Assembly (NCBI RefSeq): GCF_001905595.1 | Contig: NZ_LIXI01000003.1 | Coordinates: forward strand, 1-64,000 | Source of the DNA: Streptomyces sp. CB00316 | GTDB lineage: Bacteria > Actinomycetota > Actinomycetes > Streptomycetales > Streptomycetaceae | Length of the DNA: 64,000 nucleotides | Reading direction: 5' to 3' | In this document: positions 48,822 to 60,820 of the stretch, piece after piece | Layout: each line of letters starts with the position of its first letter | How positions within the stretch are numbered: the first letter of the stretch is position 1 | Notes under the pieces: model-generated | The model's database searches: none | What the model saw: the letters and a program-made list of their open reading frames with translations, nothing else | What the model was told of the DNA's origin: nothing | Translations under genes and position numbers: made by a program

Positions 48822-50027
48822 ATGCACGAGGACCACGGGCCGGTCCGCTACGGGCCGCCCGCCCCCGACCCAAACCTCCCGGTCCTCCCCGAACTGGCCG
48901 CCGTCCTCGCCGCCGCGGCGGACCGCACCCGCCCCGACCCGCCCGGCGGCGGCCGCGGCCTGCGCGAGGCGGCCTGCGCCTACTGGGCCCGGCGCGGGCT
49001 GAACGGAGACCCGGAGAACATCGTCGCCGCCCCCGGCGACCAGCCGCTCCTCCTCGCGCTGATCGCCGCGCACGGGGGCGACGTCCTCATGCCCCGCCCC
49101 TGCCCGGCCACCTGGATGCCACAGGCCCGGCTGCTCGGCCGGCCCGCCTACCAGGTGCCGACGCCCGCCGAGTGCGGGGGAGTACCCGACCCGTACGCCC
49201 TGCTGGAGACCGTGCGTCGGGTACGGGCCGAGGGCGGCCGGCCGAAACTGCTGGTGCTCTCCGTCGCCGACGACCCCACCGCCACCGTCGCCCCGCCCGA
49301 GCTGGTGCGGGAGGCCTGCGAGGCGGCGGTCGGCGAGGGCATGCACATCATCAGCGACGAGACCTGGCGCGACACCGTGCACCGGCCCCGCGACACCGTC
49401 CTGCTCAGCCCCGCCGAGATGTGCCCCGACGACGTCACCGTCATCAGCGACCTCTGCGGCGCCTTCACCCCCGCCGCCTGGCCGGTCGCCGTAGCCCGCT
49501 TCCCGGAGACCGCGCGAGGAGCTGTACGCAGGGCCCGCACGCTGGACATCCTGACCGCGCTGGGCGCCCTGGTCGCCGGTCCGCTCGCGCCCGCCGCCGC
49601 CCACGCCCTCGGCGAGCCGGAGGCCGTACGCGAGCGGATCCGGCGGGCCGCCGGGCTCCAGGCCCACGTGGCCGCCGCCGCCCACCGCGCGGTCCTCTCC
49701 TCCGGCGCCCTGGCCCGCCCCCCGCAGGCGGGCCGCCACCTCTACGCGGACCTCGGCCCGCTCCGCTCCCGGCTGGCGGAGCTTGACGTCACGGACTCCA
49801 TGGAGCTGGAGGAGTACCTCACCGACCGGCTCGGCGCCCCGACGCCGGGCGGCCATCGCTTCGGTGACGAGCTGGGAGCCCTGCGCGTACGCCTCGGCAC
49901 CGGACCGCTGCTCGGGGCGACGCCCGAGGAGCAGCGGGAGTCCCTGACGGCGGCGGAGCCGCTGGAGCTGCCGCATGTCGAGCGGGCGCTGAGCACGTTC
50001 GCGGCAGCCTTCGGCGAGCTGCGGTGA
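48822..50027 (+). CDS. Aminotransferase-fold protein lacking the PLP lysine
   Basis: 401 residues from ATG 48822 behind GGAGG. The fold-type I pattern is visible: an N-terminal PPAPDPNLP and GLREAACAYWARRGLN, IVAAPGDQPLLLALIAAHGG for the cofactor loop, LVLSVADDPTATVAPPELV and IISDETWRDTVH. At the place where class I/II aminotransferases have SxSK, it reads VTVISDLCGAFTPAAWP, with no lysine. The C-terminal RVRLGTG corresponds to the carboxylate-binding arginine region. Without the Schiff-base lysine, ordinary transamination is unlikely. It may be a regulator-like or binding relative. Confidence 0.7.
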   Translation: MHEDHGPVRYGPPAPDPNLPVLPELAAVLAAAADRTRPDPPGGGRGLREAACAYWARRGLNGDPENIVAAPGDQPLLLALIAAHGGDVLMPRPCPATWMPQARLLGRPAYQVPTPAECGGVPDPYALLETVRRVRAEGGRPKLLVLSVADDPTATVAPPELVREACEAAVGEGMHIISDETWRDTVHRPRDTVLLSPAEMCPDDVTVISDLCGAFTPAAWPVAVARFPETARGAVRRARTLDILTALGALVAGPLAPAAAHALGEPEAVRERIRRAAGLQAHVAAAAHRAVLSSGALARPPQAGRHLYADLGPLRSRLAELDVTDSMELEEYLTDRLGAPTPGGHRFGDELGALRVRLGTGPLLGATPEEQRESLTAAEPLELPHVERALSTFAAAFGELR

Positions 50028-50040
50028 ACCCGCGTCGGCA

Positions 50041-50691
50041 TCAGCCCGTCGCGTCGCCCGTCCCGCGGCCGAACCACGCGCGCAGCTTCCGCCACACCGC
50101 CGGAGCCCCGCTGATCACCACGGTCAGCGCCACCGCCGCCACCACGCCCTGCCACGGCTCCGGGAAGAGCGAACCGCCCAGGATCCCGATCAGCTGGTAG
50201 GTCGCCGCCCACGCCAGGCACGCCGGCACATCGCCCCGGGCGAAGGTCCTGAGCGGCATGTTCCCCAGCAGACAGGCCAGCATCACCGGGATCCGCCCGG
50301 CCGGCACCAGCCGGGACAGGACCAGCACCGTCCCGCCGTGCTCGTCCAGCTTCTCCTGCGCCTGCGCGAGCCGCTCCGGCGCGGCCCGGCGGGTGAGCGC
50401 CTCCAGCCACCTCGACCCGTGATTCGAGCGCACCCCCCGCTGCCCCAGCCAGTAGAGACAGACATCGCCCAGGAACGCCGCCCCCGAGGCCACCGCGAAG
50501 ACGAAGAGCAGCGAGAACGGTGACGACTGGTGCAGCGCCACCACCGCCGCCGAACTCACCAGCGCCCCCGTCGGGATCACCGGCACCAACGACCCCAGCG
50601 CCACCAGGAGGAACAGCGTCGGGTAGCCCACGGCCTGCTGGGTCGACTCGGTGGGCAGCGCCCCCACCACGGATTCGATCTCCGGGATCAC
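50041..50691 (-). CDS. DedA-family membrane protein
   Basis: 216 residues from GTG 50691. Five or six hydrophobic segments and the DedA signature: LVALGSLVPVIPTGALVSSA, ASGAAFLGDVCLYWLGQRGV and LSRLVPAGRIPVMLACLLGN, with the conserved Arg in the RLVPAGR loop. DedA proteins are linked to lipid-carrier and phospholipid flipping and to membrane potential maintenance. The start overlaps the stop of the metallo-hydrolase gene by 4 bases, so the two are co-translated. Confidence 0.85.
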   Translation of the reverse strand: MIPEIESVVGALPTESTQQAVGYPTLFLLVALGSLVPVIPTGALVSSAAVVALHQSSPFSLLFVFAVASGAAFLGDVCLYWLGQRGVRSNHGSRWLEALTRRAAPERLAQAQEKLDEHGGTVLVLSRLVPAGRIPVMLACLLGNMPLRTFARGDVPACLAWAATYQLIGILGGSLFPEPWQGVVAAVALTVVISGAPAVWRKLRAWFGRGTGDATG

Positions 50692-51470
50692 CGGCCGGCC
50701 TCCGGCCGGACCCGCTCGCCGTGCGACAGCAGGTGCACCGCCACCTCGGGCGCCCGTATGCCCGCCTGCCGGACGAACTCGTCGCCCGGCCCGTGGAACT
50801 CGTGAGGCCGCACCCCGTCCAGACCGATCGGCCAGTACGTGCCGAAGTGCACCGGCACCGCCGAGCGCGGCTCCAGGAGGGTCAGCGCCTCGGCGGCGCG
50901 GGACGGGTCCAGATGGCCGTGCCCGAGGTAGGGGCCCCAGCCGCCCACCGGCAGCAGCGCCACGTCCACCGCGCCCACCGCCTCCGCCATCTCGTCGTAG
51001 AGCCCGGTGTCCCCGGCGAAGTACGTCCGTGCCTCGCCCTCCACCACGTAACCCAGCGCGGGCACCTTGCGCGGCCCGACCGGCAGCCTCCGCCCGTCGT
51101 GGAGCGCCGGAACCGCCCGCACCCGCACCTCGCCCACCCGGACCTCTTCGCCCGCCCGCACCTCGGTGACGGTCAGCCGGCGCTTCCGGAGCAGCGTGCG
51201 CAGCCCGGGTACGGCCGCGACCGCGCCGCTCGGCACGACCAGCCGGGTGCCGGGGGCCAGCCGGGAGAGCGAGGGCAGATGCAGATGGTCGGAGTGCAGA
51301 TGCGAGACCAGCACCACCTCGGCGAGCGCGGCCTGCGGCGGCGGCACCTCGCCCCGGCGGCGGCGCAGATGCGCGAAGCGCCGTACGAACAGGGGGTCGG
51401 TCAACACCCGTACCCCGGAGTCCTCGATGGTGCAGGTGGCATGACCCCACCAGGTGACCTCCACCGGCAC
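50688..51470 (-). CDS. Metallo-beta-lactamase-fold hydrolase (UlaG-like)
   Basis: 260 residues from GTG 51470, with GGAGG upstream. Metal-site motif VVLVSHLHSDHLHLPSL (HxHxDH), Asp in TYFAGDTGLYDE, and late His in AVPVHFGTYWP. The start VEVTWWGHATCTIEDSGVRV is characteristic of the UlaG/NAPE-PLD-like branch, whose members act on lactones or phosphodiesters. Overlap with the DedA gene suggests a membrane-lipid related role, but the substrate is unknown. Confidence 0.85.
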   Translation of the reverse strand: MPVEVTWWGHATCTIEDSGVRVLTDPLFVRRFAHLRRRRGEVPPPQAALAEVVLVSHLHSDHLHLPSLSRLAPGTRLVVPSGAVAAVPGLRTLLRKRRLTVTEVRAGEEVRVGEVRVRAVPALHDGRRLPVGPRKVPALGYVVEGEARTYFAGDTGLYDEMAEAVGAVDVALLPVGGWGPYLGHGHLDPSRAAEALTLLEPRSAVPVHFGTYWPIGLDGVRPHEFHGPGDEFVRQAGIRAPEVAVHLLSHGERVRPEAGR

Positions 51471-51659
51471 GTCCCGCCTCCTCGCTCGGCCTCCGCGACC
51501 CCATGCCCCGGAGCGGCCCGCCCACACCCGCGGGGGCAAGCGCCGCCGTTACGAGCCTATGCGCCCCGGGCGCTTCCCCACGACGGCCCCTGACCGGGCC
51601 CGACGCTGTGAAAAGCTGGGGAGCGGGCTCCTGACGGGCGGGTCCGCAGCGGAGAAGGC

Positions 51660-53948
51660 GTGAGGTGGACCGGCGTGGACGAGCGGAGACGGCGTGCGCC
51701 GGGGTGGGGTACGGCGCGATGGCGTAGGGCGGGCGGCGCGCTGATGCGGGTCGTCGCGGTCTGGGCGGTCTCCAGCCTCACCATGCTCGCCCTCGCCGGC
51801 CTCCTGCCCGACTTCCAGCTCCAGTCCGACGACGGTGACACCATCACCCGTACCGCCTTCACGGCGGCCTGGGGCGCGGGCGCGTTCGGCCTGCTCTCCG
51901 CGCTGGTGTGGCCCGTCCTCGTCCGGTCCCTGCTCATCGTCCCCGCGCTCGTCCTCGGCGCACTCGTCTTCTTCCTCAACGGTTCGCTGCTGCTGATCGC
52001 GCTGCGCCTCATCCCGGACGGGCGCGGGGACGCCGCCCCGGAGACCGCCGTCGTCGTCGCCGCCGTGATGTCCGCCGTCGCCTCCGCCACCTCCACCGCG
52101 CTCGCCGTACGCGACGACGAGGCCTACCGCCGCAGGCTCTCCCGCCTCGCCGACCGGCGCCGCCGGCGCGGCTCCCCGGACGTCCTGGGACCCGACCGCG
52201 ACGGGCCGCCCGGCACCGTCTTCCTCCAGCTCGACGGCGTCGGCCACGACGTCCTGGTGAAGGCGGCCGCCGACGGGCTCATGCCGACCGTCGCCGGATG
52301 GCTCGGCGACTCCTCCGGACACCGCCTCACACCCTGGCGCACCGACTGGTCCAGCCAGACCGGCGCCAGCCAGCTCGCCATCCTGCACGGCTCCAACCAC
52401 GACGTCCCCGCCTTCCGCTGGTACGAGAAGGAGACCGGCACCGTCATGGTCTCCAGCCGTCCCGCCAGCGCGCTGGAGATGCAGCGCCGGGCCATCGCCC
52501 GCACCCGGGACGGCGGCCTGCTCACCATCGACGGCGCGAGCCGCGGCAACCTCTTCAGCGGGGGCGCAGGACAACTCGCCCTGGTCCTGTCCATGGCCGC
52601 CCGGCGCGGCAAGGGCCGCCGCTCCCGCTCCGGGTACTTCGCCTACTTCTCCGACCCGGCCAACGCCGTCCGCACCGCCCTCTCGTTCGCCGCCGAGGTC
52701 GGCCGCGAGATCGGCCAGTCGACCCGGGCCCGCGCCCGGAAGACCGCCCCGCGGGTCAAGCGCGGCGGCCTCTACCCCTTCATCCGGGCCTTCGCCACCG
52801 TCGTGGAGCGCGATGTGGTCGTCGCCGCCGTCCTCGGCGACATGTTCGCCGGACGCACCGCCGTCTACGCCGACCTGGTCGCCTACGACGAGGTCGCCCA
52901 CCACTCCGGCCCGCACAGCCGCGACGCCGAGAAGGTCCTCCAGCGCCTCGACCGCTCACTCGCCCTCATCGCCAAGATCGCCGACCACACCCCCCGTACG
53001 TACAGGATCGTGCTCCTCTCCGACCACGGCCAGAGCCCCGGCGAGACGTTCGCCGGGAGGTACGGGCTGACGCTCAAGGACCTGGTGCGGGCGGGGTGCG
53101 GGCTCCCCGTGCCCCGCCGGGCCCGCGGCACGCACAGCGCGTCCGAGGCACGTGACGCGGTACGGATCGCCCTGCACCGCCCGCCTGTGGAGGTGGAACC
53201 GGAGGCGGAGCAGGCGGCCAGGCGCTCCGAACCGATCGTGCTGGCCTCCGGCAACCTCGGCCTGATCTCCTTCCCCGACATCGAAGGGCGCGCATCGCGC
53301 GAACAGATCGACCGCCGCAACCCGGCGCTGCTCTCCACGCTGGCCAACCATCCGGGGATCGGCTTCCTCCTCGTACGCAGTGAGGGACACGGCTCCGTGG
53401 TGCTCGGGCCGGGCGGGACCGAGATCCCCGTCGCCGAACTGGCCGACGGCGAGGGCCCGCTCGCGGTCTTCGGCACCGGTGCGGCCGCCGCCGTACGGCG
53501 CACCGACACGTTCCCGCACGTCGCCGACATCATGGTCAACTCCATGTACGACCCCGGCACCGGCACCGTGCACGCCTTCGAGGAGCAGATCGGCTCGCAC
53601 GGCGGTCTCGGCGGTGAGCAGACCCGGCCGTTCCTGCTCTGGCCGCGCGGGATGACGGACCCGCTGGACATCGTGGCCGCGGAGAGCGCCGAAGGCGCGC
53701 CGACACCGCCGGGTGGCGGGCTGGTGGGCGCGGAGGCGGTGCACCGGGTGCTCAACCGCTGGCTGCTGGAGTTCTCCGGGCCCCAGGTGCCGGTGCGCAC
53801 GGAGGGCTTCACGGGGGCCACCCGGGCGGACGAGCCGTTCCCGGCGGAGGGGGCCGTCGACGGTCAGGGGCGGGTCGGTGTTCCGGCTCCGGACGCGCGG
53901 ACCCCGCCGGTGCTCCGCGAGATCCCGCTGCCAAAGACACCCGGCTGA
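51660..53948 (+). CDS. Membrane-anchored alkaline phosphatase/phosphodiesterase-superfamily protein
   Basis: 762 residues from GTG 51660. The N-terminal ~160 residues hold four membrane helices of the mycobacterial-4TM/phage-holin type (VVAVWAVSSLTMLALAGLLP, LLSALVWPVLVRSLLIVPAL, VLGALVFFLNGSLLLIALRL). The large C-terminal part has alkaline-phosphatase superfamily metal sites: VFLQLDGVGHDVLVKAAADG, a region around TDWSSQTGASQ for the nucleophile, YDEVAHHSGPHSRD and LLSDHGQSPGETF. It would cleave phosphodiesters or pyrophosphates at the membrane. Monocistronic. Confidence 0.85.
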   Translation: MRWTGVDERRRRAPGWGTARWRRAGGALMRVVAVWAVSSLTMLALAGLLPDFQLQSDDGDTITRTAFTAAWGAGAFGLLSALVWPVLVRSLLIVPALVLGALVFFLNGSLLLIALRLIPDGRGDAAPETAVVVAAVMSAVASATSTALAVRDDEAYRRRLSRLADRRRRRGSPDVLGPDRDGPPGTVFLQLDGVGHDVLVKAAADGLMPTVAGWLGDSSGHRLTPWRTDWSSQTGASQLAILHGSNHDVPAFRWYEKETGTVMVSSRPASALEMQRRAIARTRDGGLLTIDGASRGNLFSGGAGQLALVLSMAARRGKGRRSRSGYFAYFSDPANAVRTALSFAAEVGREIGQSTRARARKTAPRVKRGGLYPFIRAFATVVERDVVVAAVLGDMFAGRTAVYADLVAYDEVAHHSGPHSRDAEKVLQRLDRSLALIAKIADHTPRTYRIVLLSDHGQSPGETFAGRYGLTLKDLVRAGCGLPVPRRARGTHSASEARDAVRIALHRPPVEVEPEAEQAARRSEPIVLASGNLGLISFPDIEGRASREQIDRRNPALLSTLANHPGIGFLLVRSEGHGSVVLGPGGTEIPVAELADGEGPLAVFGTGAAAAVRRTDTFPHVADIMVNSMYDPGTGTVHAFEEQIGSHGGLGGEQTRPFLLWPRGMTDPLDIVAAESAEGAPTPPGGGLVGAEAVHRVLNRWLLEFSGPQVPVRTEGFTGATRADEPFPAEGAVDGQGRVGVPAPDARTPPVLREIPLPKTPG

Positions 53949-53986
53949 GTGCGCGACCCCCGGCTCTGGCCGACTGCCGCCGTACC

Positions 53987-54203
53987 AGGGCCACCGGCTC
54001 GGTGCGCCGGGTACCGGCGAACGCGCCGCCCGGTTGGGCACGTACCCGGTCGTCGCCACCGCCTCACCGACCACGGTGCGCAGGGCGGGGTCCACCGTGG
54101 TGGCTCCGTTGACCACCCGGGACACGGTGGCCCGTGGGACACCGGCCACGGCCGCCACGTCCTCCAGGACCGGGCGTACGGGCGGCTCCACTCCGGCTGT
54201 CAT
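53987..54203 (-). pseudogene. LacI-family regulator, N-terminal HTH remnant
   Basis: The first ~70 residues of a LacI repressor: [20 protein letters not shown] (helix-turn-helix), NGATTVDPALR, and the hinge-proximal ATTGYVPNRAARS. Similarity ends there and the frame runs on without the sugar-binding domain, so only the DNA-binding head remains. It is divergent from the ligase gene 149 bases away. Confidence 0.7.
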
Positions 54204-54352
54204 GCAGCCCTTTCATACCCGCAGCCCAGGGCGTGTGCCGGCAGAGGGCGCGCGCGGCCCCTGGGAGCGTTTCCAGCTCGGTGAGCGCGGCCTCGACCAC
54301 CGGTACCCGAGTATCAGCATCGATGTCAGTGGTGGGCGGCAGGATGGTCCCC

Positions 54353-56602
54353 ATGACGAACTCAGCCGCCGTGCTCGCCGATGCCGCCGCCTATGCCGCC
54401 GCGGTCGAAGAGGCCTCCCAGGCCGCCGCCGCGTACTACGCCACGGGCGAGAGCACGCTCGACGACGACGCGTACGACCGGCTGGCGCGGGGGATCGCCG
54501 CGTACGAGGCGGATCATCCCGACGAGATACACGAGTCATCACCGACCGGCAAGGTGGCGGGCGGAGCCGCCGTCGGGGACGTTCCGCACACGGTGCCGAT
54601 GCTCTCGCTGGACAACGTGTTCTCCGCCGAGCAGTTCGCCACCTGGACGGCATCACTGGAGCGGCGGATCGGCAGACCGGTCGCCGCCTGGAGCGTGGAG
54701 CCGAAGCTCGACGGCCTCGCGGTCGCCGCCCGTTACCGGGAGGGCCGCCTGGAGCGGCTGATCACCCGCGGCGACGGCACGGCGGGCGAGGACGTCTCGC
54801 ACGCGGCCCCGGCGGTCGTCGGACTGCCCGACCGGCTGGCCGCACCGGTCACCATCGAGGTGCGCGGCGAAATACTCATGACGAACGAGCAGTTCGACCA
54901 GGGCAACGCGACCCGCACGGAGCACGGCGGCGCCCCCTTCGCCAACCCGCGCAACGGGGCGGCGGGCACCCTGCGCGCCAAGGACCGGGCGTACCGCGTG
55001 GAGACGACCTTCTTCGCCTACGGAGCCCTGCCGCTCGCCGGCTCCGGGGAGCTCGCCGAGACCCTCACCGAGCTGCCCCACAGCGAGCTCCTCGCGTACG
55101 TGGCCGGGCTCGGCGCGCACACGGCCGCGGCCACGGTGGTGGCGCCGGCCCGGGTGACCACCGTGGCGGAGGTGCAGGCGCGCGTGGCCGAGATAGGTTC
55201 GCTGCGCGCCGAGTTGCCGTTCGGCATCGACGGCATCGTGATCAAGGCGGACCTCGCGGCCGACCGGCGTGAGGCCGGTTCCGGCACCCGGGCGCCGCGC
55301 TGGGCCATCGCCTACAAGCTCCCCGCCGTGGAGAAGATCACCCGCCTGCTCTCCGTCGAGTGGAACGTGGGGCGCACCGGGATCATCGCGCCGCGCGCCG
55401 TCCTGGAGCCCGTCGAGATCGACGGATCCGTCGTCGGCTACGCCACCCTGCACAACCCGGCCGACATCACCCGCCGCGATCTGCGCCTGGGCGACCAGGT
55501 CATGGTCTACAAGGCGGGCGACATCATCCCGCGCGTCGAGGCCCCCGTGGCGCACCTGCGCACCGGCGACGAGACGCCGATCGAATTCCCGGCGAGCTGC
55601 CCGCAGTGCGGTTCCGAGATCGACACGAGCGAGCAGCGCTGGCGCTGCACCCGCGGCCGTAACTGCCGTCTGGTCGCCTCCGTGTCGTACGCCGCCGGCC
55701 GCGACCAGCTCGACATCGAGGGCCTCGGGACCACCCGGGTCGTCCAGCTCGTCGACGCGGGCCTCGTCACGGACTTCGCCGACCTGTTCACCCTGGAGCG
55801 GGAGCAGCTGCTCGCCCTGGACCGGATGGGCGAGACCTCCACCGACAATCTCCTCGCCGCCATCGAGACCGCTCGCTCGCGCCCGCTCTCCCGGGTCTTC
55901 TGCGCCCTGGGTGTACGGGGGACGGGGCGCTCCATGTCCCGCAGGATCGCCCGGTACTTCGCGACCATGGACCACATCGTCGCCGCCGACACCGAGTCGC
56001 TCCAGCGGGTCGACGGCATCGGCAAGGAGAAGGCCACGGCGGTCGTCGCCGAGCTGGTGGAGCTGGCCCCGGTGATCGAGAAGCTCGTCCGGGCCGGGGT
56101 GAAGATGACGGAGCCGGGGGCCACCCCGCCGCCCGAGCCCGGTACGGAGGAGGACGGCGGGACCGGTGCAACGCTGCCGCTGGCAGGGATGAAGGTGGTG
56201 GTCACGGGGGCCATGACCGGGGCCCTGGAAAAACTGTCGCGCAATCAGATGAACGAGCTGATCGAGCGAGCGGGCGGGAAGTCCTCCTCCAGCGTCTCCG
56301 CGCGCACCAGCCTGCTGGTCGCGGGGGAGAAGGCCGGGTCGAAGCGGACCAAGGCGCAGGAGCTGGGCATCAGGATCGCGGCGCCGGAGGAGTTCGCGGA
56401 GCTGATCGCCGACTTCCTGACGCGAGAGACGGGGGAGGTTCCCGAGGCCGAGGCGGCTGTGGAGATCGTTGCGGTGGCTGGTGTGGAGACGGCGGCCGTG
56501 GCCGCCCCGGCGGTGGAGGGGAAGCCGACGGCGGCCGTGCGCGCGGCGGAGGTCGCTGAGGCCGTGCAGGCCGTGGACGCCGGGGAGGTCGTCGAGGTCT
56601 GA
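54353..56602 (+). CDS. ligA-like: NAD+-dependent DNA ligase (LigA family, probably an extra copy)
   Basis: 749 residues from ATG 54353 (54344 also possible). The layout follows LigA: a Ia-like start ([20 protein letters not shown]), adenylation lysine in [39 protein letters not shown] and GIDGIVIK. Then come an OB fold, a four-cysteine zinc finger (CPQCGS and WRCTRGRNC), HhH repeats and a BRCT domain ([20 protein letters not shown]). A ~70-residue Ala/Val/Glu-rich tail follows. The Ia segment and other motifs diverge from housekeeping LigA ([11 protein letters not shown] rather than DSPTQRVGG). This suggests a paralogue, as some streptomycetes carry more than one; the main ligA is not in this window. 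Confidence 0.85.
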   Translation: MTNSAAVLADAAAYAAAVEEASQAAAAYYATGESTLDDDAYDRLARGIAAYEADHPDEIHESSPTGKVAGGAAVGDVPHTVPMLSLDNVFSAEQFATWTASLERRIGRPVAAWSVEPKLDGLAVAARYREGRLERLITRGDGTAGEDVSHAAPAVVGLPDRLAAPVTIEVRGEILMTNEQFDQGNATRTEHGGAPFANPRNGAAGTLRAKDRAYRVETTFFAYGALPLAGSGELAETLTELPHSELLAYVAGLGAHTAAATVVAPARVTTVAEVQARVAEIGSLRAELPFGIDGIVIKADLAADRREAGSGTRAPRWAIAYKLPAVEKITRLLSVEWNVGRTGIIAPRAVLEPVEIDGSVVGYATLHNPADITRRDLRLGDQVMVYKAGDIIPRVEAPVAHLRTGDETPIEFPASCPQCGSEIDTSEQRWRCTRGRNCRLVASVSYAAGRDQLDIEGLGTTRVVQLVDAGLVTDFADLFTLEREQLLALDRMGETSTDNLLAAIETARSRPLSRVFCALGVRGTGRSMSRRIARYFATMDHIVAADTESLQRVDGIGKEKATAVVAELVELAPVIEKLVRAGVKMTEPGATPPPEPGTEEDGGTGATLPLAGMKVVVTGAMTGALEKLSRNQMNELIERAGGKSSSSVSARTSLLVAGEKAGSKRTKAQELGIRIAAPEEFAELIADFLTRETGEVPEAEAAVEIVAVAGVETAAVAAPAVEGKPTAAVRAAEVAEAVQAVDAGEVVEV

Positions 56603-56747
56603 GTCCGGTTCGGGGGCGCCTTTGAATCGGGAGGGAAGTGGCTTTCCCTCAACCGGTATTGCATAGTGAGGGCTTGGCCATGCCTCGCTATCAGCGGGCC
56701 GATGGGTGCGTGGACGGCTTCGGACGGCCGGCCAGGGGTGAGGGGCG

Positions 56748-57725
56748 ATGCGTTCTCCGTACGACGGACAGCGACGCGGTCGTGCCGTCCCGCCTCCGGG
56801 CCGGTCCGGCGAAGGGCGCGGGCCGCTCGGTGGGGGACCCCGCCCCTCCGGCGAGGGTCCCGGACCGCTTCGTGACGGAAGCGGGGCCGAGGGGACCGGA
56901 ACCGGGCGTGAGCCCGGGGCGCTCCGGGTGCGCCACGGATACCGCCGGCTCGGCGGCAGGACCGTGGCTGCCCGGGGACTCGCCCTGGACCTCGGCAGCT
57001 CCCGCACCCGGGCCTGGATGCCCGGCCACGGCCTGGTCACCGACCTGTACCTCGGCCGCGCCCTCGACGGGGACGCCGAGCGGCCCGTCCGGCGCGGGCG
57101 CATCGTCGACCCCGAGTCCTGCGGGCGGCTGCTCGGCCGCATCGCCGACGCCGCCCTGGGCCCCGACCGCACGGACAGCGTGATCGCCCTCAGCCACCCC
57201 GTCCTCGCCGGTGCCGTCCACCGCAACGCCGCGCGGGAGCTTCTCGCCGGTCTCGGCACGACGCGCGTCCTGGTCCTCAGCAGCGCCCGGGCCGCCGCCG
57301 CGTACGCCGGGCCGCGCGACGCCGGCCCGCTGCTCGTCGTCGACATGGGTGCCGAGCTCACGGAGGTCACCCTCCTCGTCGGCGGCCGGGTCGCCGACGC
57401 CCGGCAGGCCGAGAGCGGGCTCAGCGACCTGGACCCGGCGACGCTGCCCACCGCTCTCGTGGCCGCGGTCCTCGACATGGTGAAGTCCATGTGGCGGCAG
57501 GACCGGCACGGCGCGATCCGCGGCGCCCTCCGCAAGGGCCCGGTGCTCGCCGGCGGCGGGGCGATGCGCCCTGATGTCACCGAACGCCTCGCCCGGTGCC
57601 TCGGCACGCCCGTGCGGCTGGCGGAGGATCCGTCGACCACCGTCGTGTGCGGCGCCGGACAGATCCTCAGCTCCGTGCTCCGCCACGGGGTGTCCGCCTC
57701 CGCACTGCCCGGCCGAGCACGGTGA
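56748..57725 (+). CDS. MreB-like actin-fold protein with disordered N-terminus
   Basis: 325 residues from ATG 56748 behind GAGGGG; GTG 56964 (VAARGLALDLGSS) is an alternative start that would drop a low-complexity, Gly/Arg-rich tail. The core carries ATPase phosphate-1 (LALDLGSSRTRAW), phosphate-2 (LLVVDMGAELTEVTLLVGG) and adenosine (PVLAGGGAMRPDVTE) motifs of MreB/Mbl proteins. The core is only ~250 residues, against ~340 for MreB, so parts of the outer subdomains are reduced. It may be a diverged actin that does not polymerise normally. It overlaps the next gene by 4 bases. Confidence 0.7.
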   Translation: MRSPYDGQRRGRAVPPPGRSGEGRGPLGGGPRPSGEGPGPLRDGSGAEGTGTGREPGALRVRHGYRRLGGRTVAARGLALDLGSSRTRAWMPGHGLVTDLYLGRALDGDAERPVRRGRIVDPESCGRLLGRIADAALGPDRTDSVIALSHPVLAGAVHRNAARELLAGLGTTRVLVLSSARAAAAYAGPRDAGPLLVVDMGAELTEVTLLVGGRVADARQAESGLSDLDPATLPTALVAAVLDMVKSMWRQDRHGAIRGALRKGPVLAGGGAMRPDVTERLARCLGTPVRLAEDPSTTVVCGAGQILSSVLRHGVSASALPGRAR

Positions 57726-58405
57726 CCCCGCACCCGGGGGAGCCCCGGGGGAACGTGTGCCCGGTGCGGCAGGGACAGGCGCACCGGACACGGAGCGTCC
57801 TGGCCGCGCTGGTGCTCGCGGTCCTCACCCTGGTCGGCGGCGCCCCCGCCGGGGCCGCGCTGCCCGCCGGCGCCCGCAACAGCCTCGCGACCACCGTCGC
57901 GTACACGCCGAACGCCCCGGCGCCCGCCCCGCGGACCGACCGCACCGCCCACCCCGGTGGCCCCCACCACGACCTGCGGCGCACCCGCACGGCCCCGAGC
58001 GCCACCGGCCCCGGGGCGGGCGGTCGTCACGCCCGGGACCAGCAGCCCGGCCCCCACCGGCCCACCGCCCGGACCAGCCCCACCGGGCCGTACACCCACA
58101 CTCCCCACACCCTCCACGAGCGGTCGCCGGCCGCCGACCCGAGCACCCGGGCCCCCCGGGCAGCCATCAGCCGCGCCCACCTCACCGGCCACGCGCCCCC
58201 GCCCTCCTACGAGGGGCTGCTGCCCTGCCCGCCCGGCCCGGTCGTGCCGCGCGACCACGTCGAGCGGGTCACCGCGGCCTCCTTCGCCACGTCCTCCGGA
58301 CGCCGGGGCGCGCTGCCCGGCGTCCGTGGTCCTCCGGGTACGCGTACCGGTCCCCCGACCGGCCACCGGCCCTGCTCTGCCGATCCGGCGTCGCGTCCTC
58401 ACTGA
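57722..58405 (+). CDS. Putative secreted Pro/Thr-rich hypothetical protein
   Basis: 227 residues from a GTG overlapping the previous stop. A signal-like segment (TRSVLAALVLAVLTLVGGAP then AGAALPAGA) is followed by a low-complexity Pro/Thr/His/Arg-rich body with no domain I recognise. It contains a short less-biased stretch (SYEGLLPCPPGPVVPRDHVE). Coding status is supported mainly by the start overlap and the good signal sequence. It lies just before secDF and may belong to the same transcript. Confidence 0.5.
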   Translation: MTPHPGEPRGNVCPVRQGQAHRTRSVLAALVLAVLTLVGGAPAGAALPAGARNSLATTVAYTPNAPAPAPRTDRTAHPGGPHHDLRRTRTAPSATGPGAGGRHARDQQPGPHRPTARTSPTGPYTHTPHTLHERSPAADPSTRAPRAAISRAHLTGHAPPPSYEGLLPCPPGPVVPRDHVERVTAASFATSSGRRGALPGVRGPPGTRTGPPTGHRPCSADPASRPH

Positions 58406-58438
58406 GGTGAGGGCGCGACGCCCCACCGGAGGATTCCC

Positions 58439-60757
<2,319 letters not shown>

Positions 60758-60777
60758 CCCCGTACGCGAGGAGACAC

Positions 60778-60820
60778 CCGTCCGCCCCCCTGGCCCCGGT
60801 CTCCGGGCAGGGGGGGACGG
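60778..60820. terminator. C/G-rich hairpin between convergent secDF and XRE genes
   Basis: Arms 60778-60792 and 60808-60820 pair with a 2-base bulge around a 15-base loop, immediately beyond the XRE stop and 20 bases past the secDF stop. Confidence 0.55.

Noticed and set aside
54653..58426. 1257-codon minus-strand frame under ligA and the actin-like gene
   Set aside because: Low-complexity Arg/Gly/Pro composition without motifs; an artefact of the absence of stops opposite GC-rich coding sequence.
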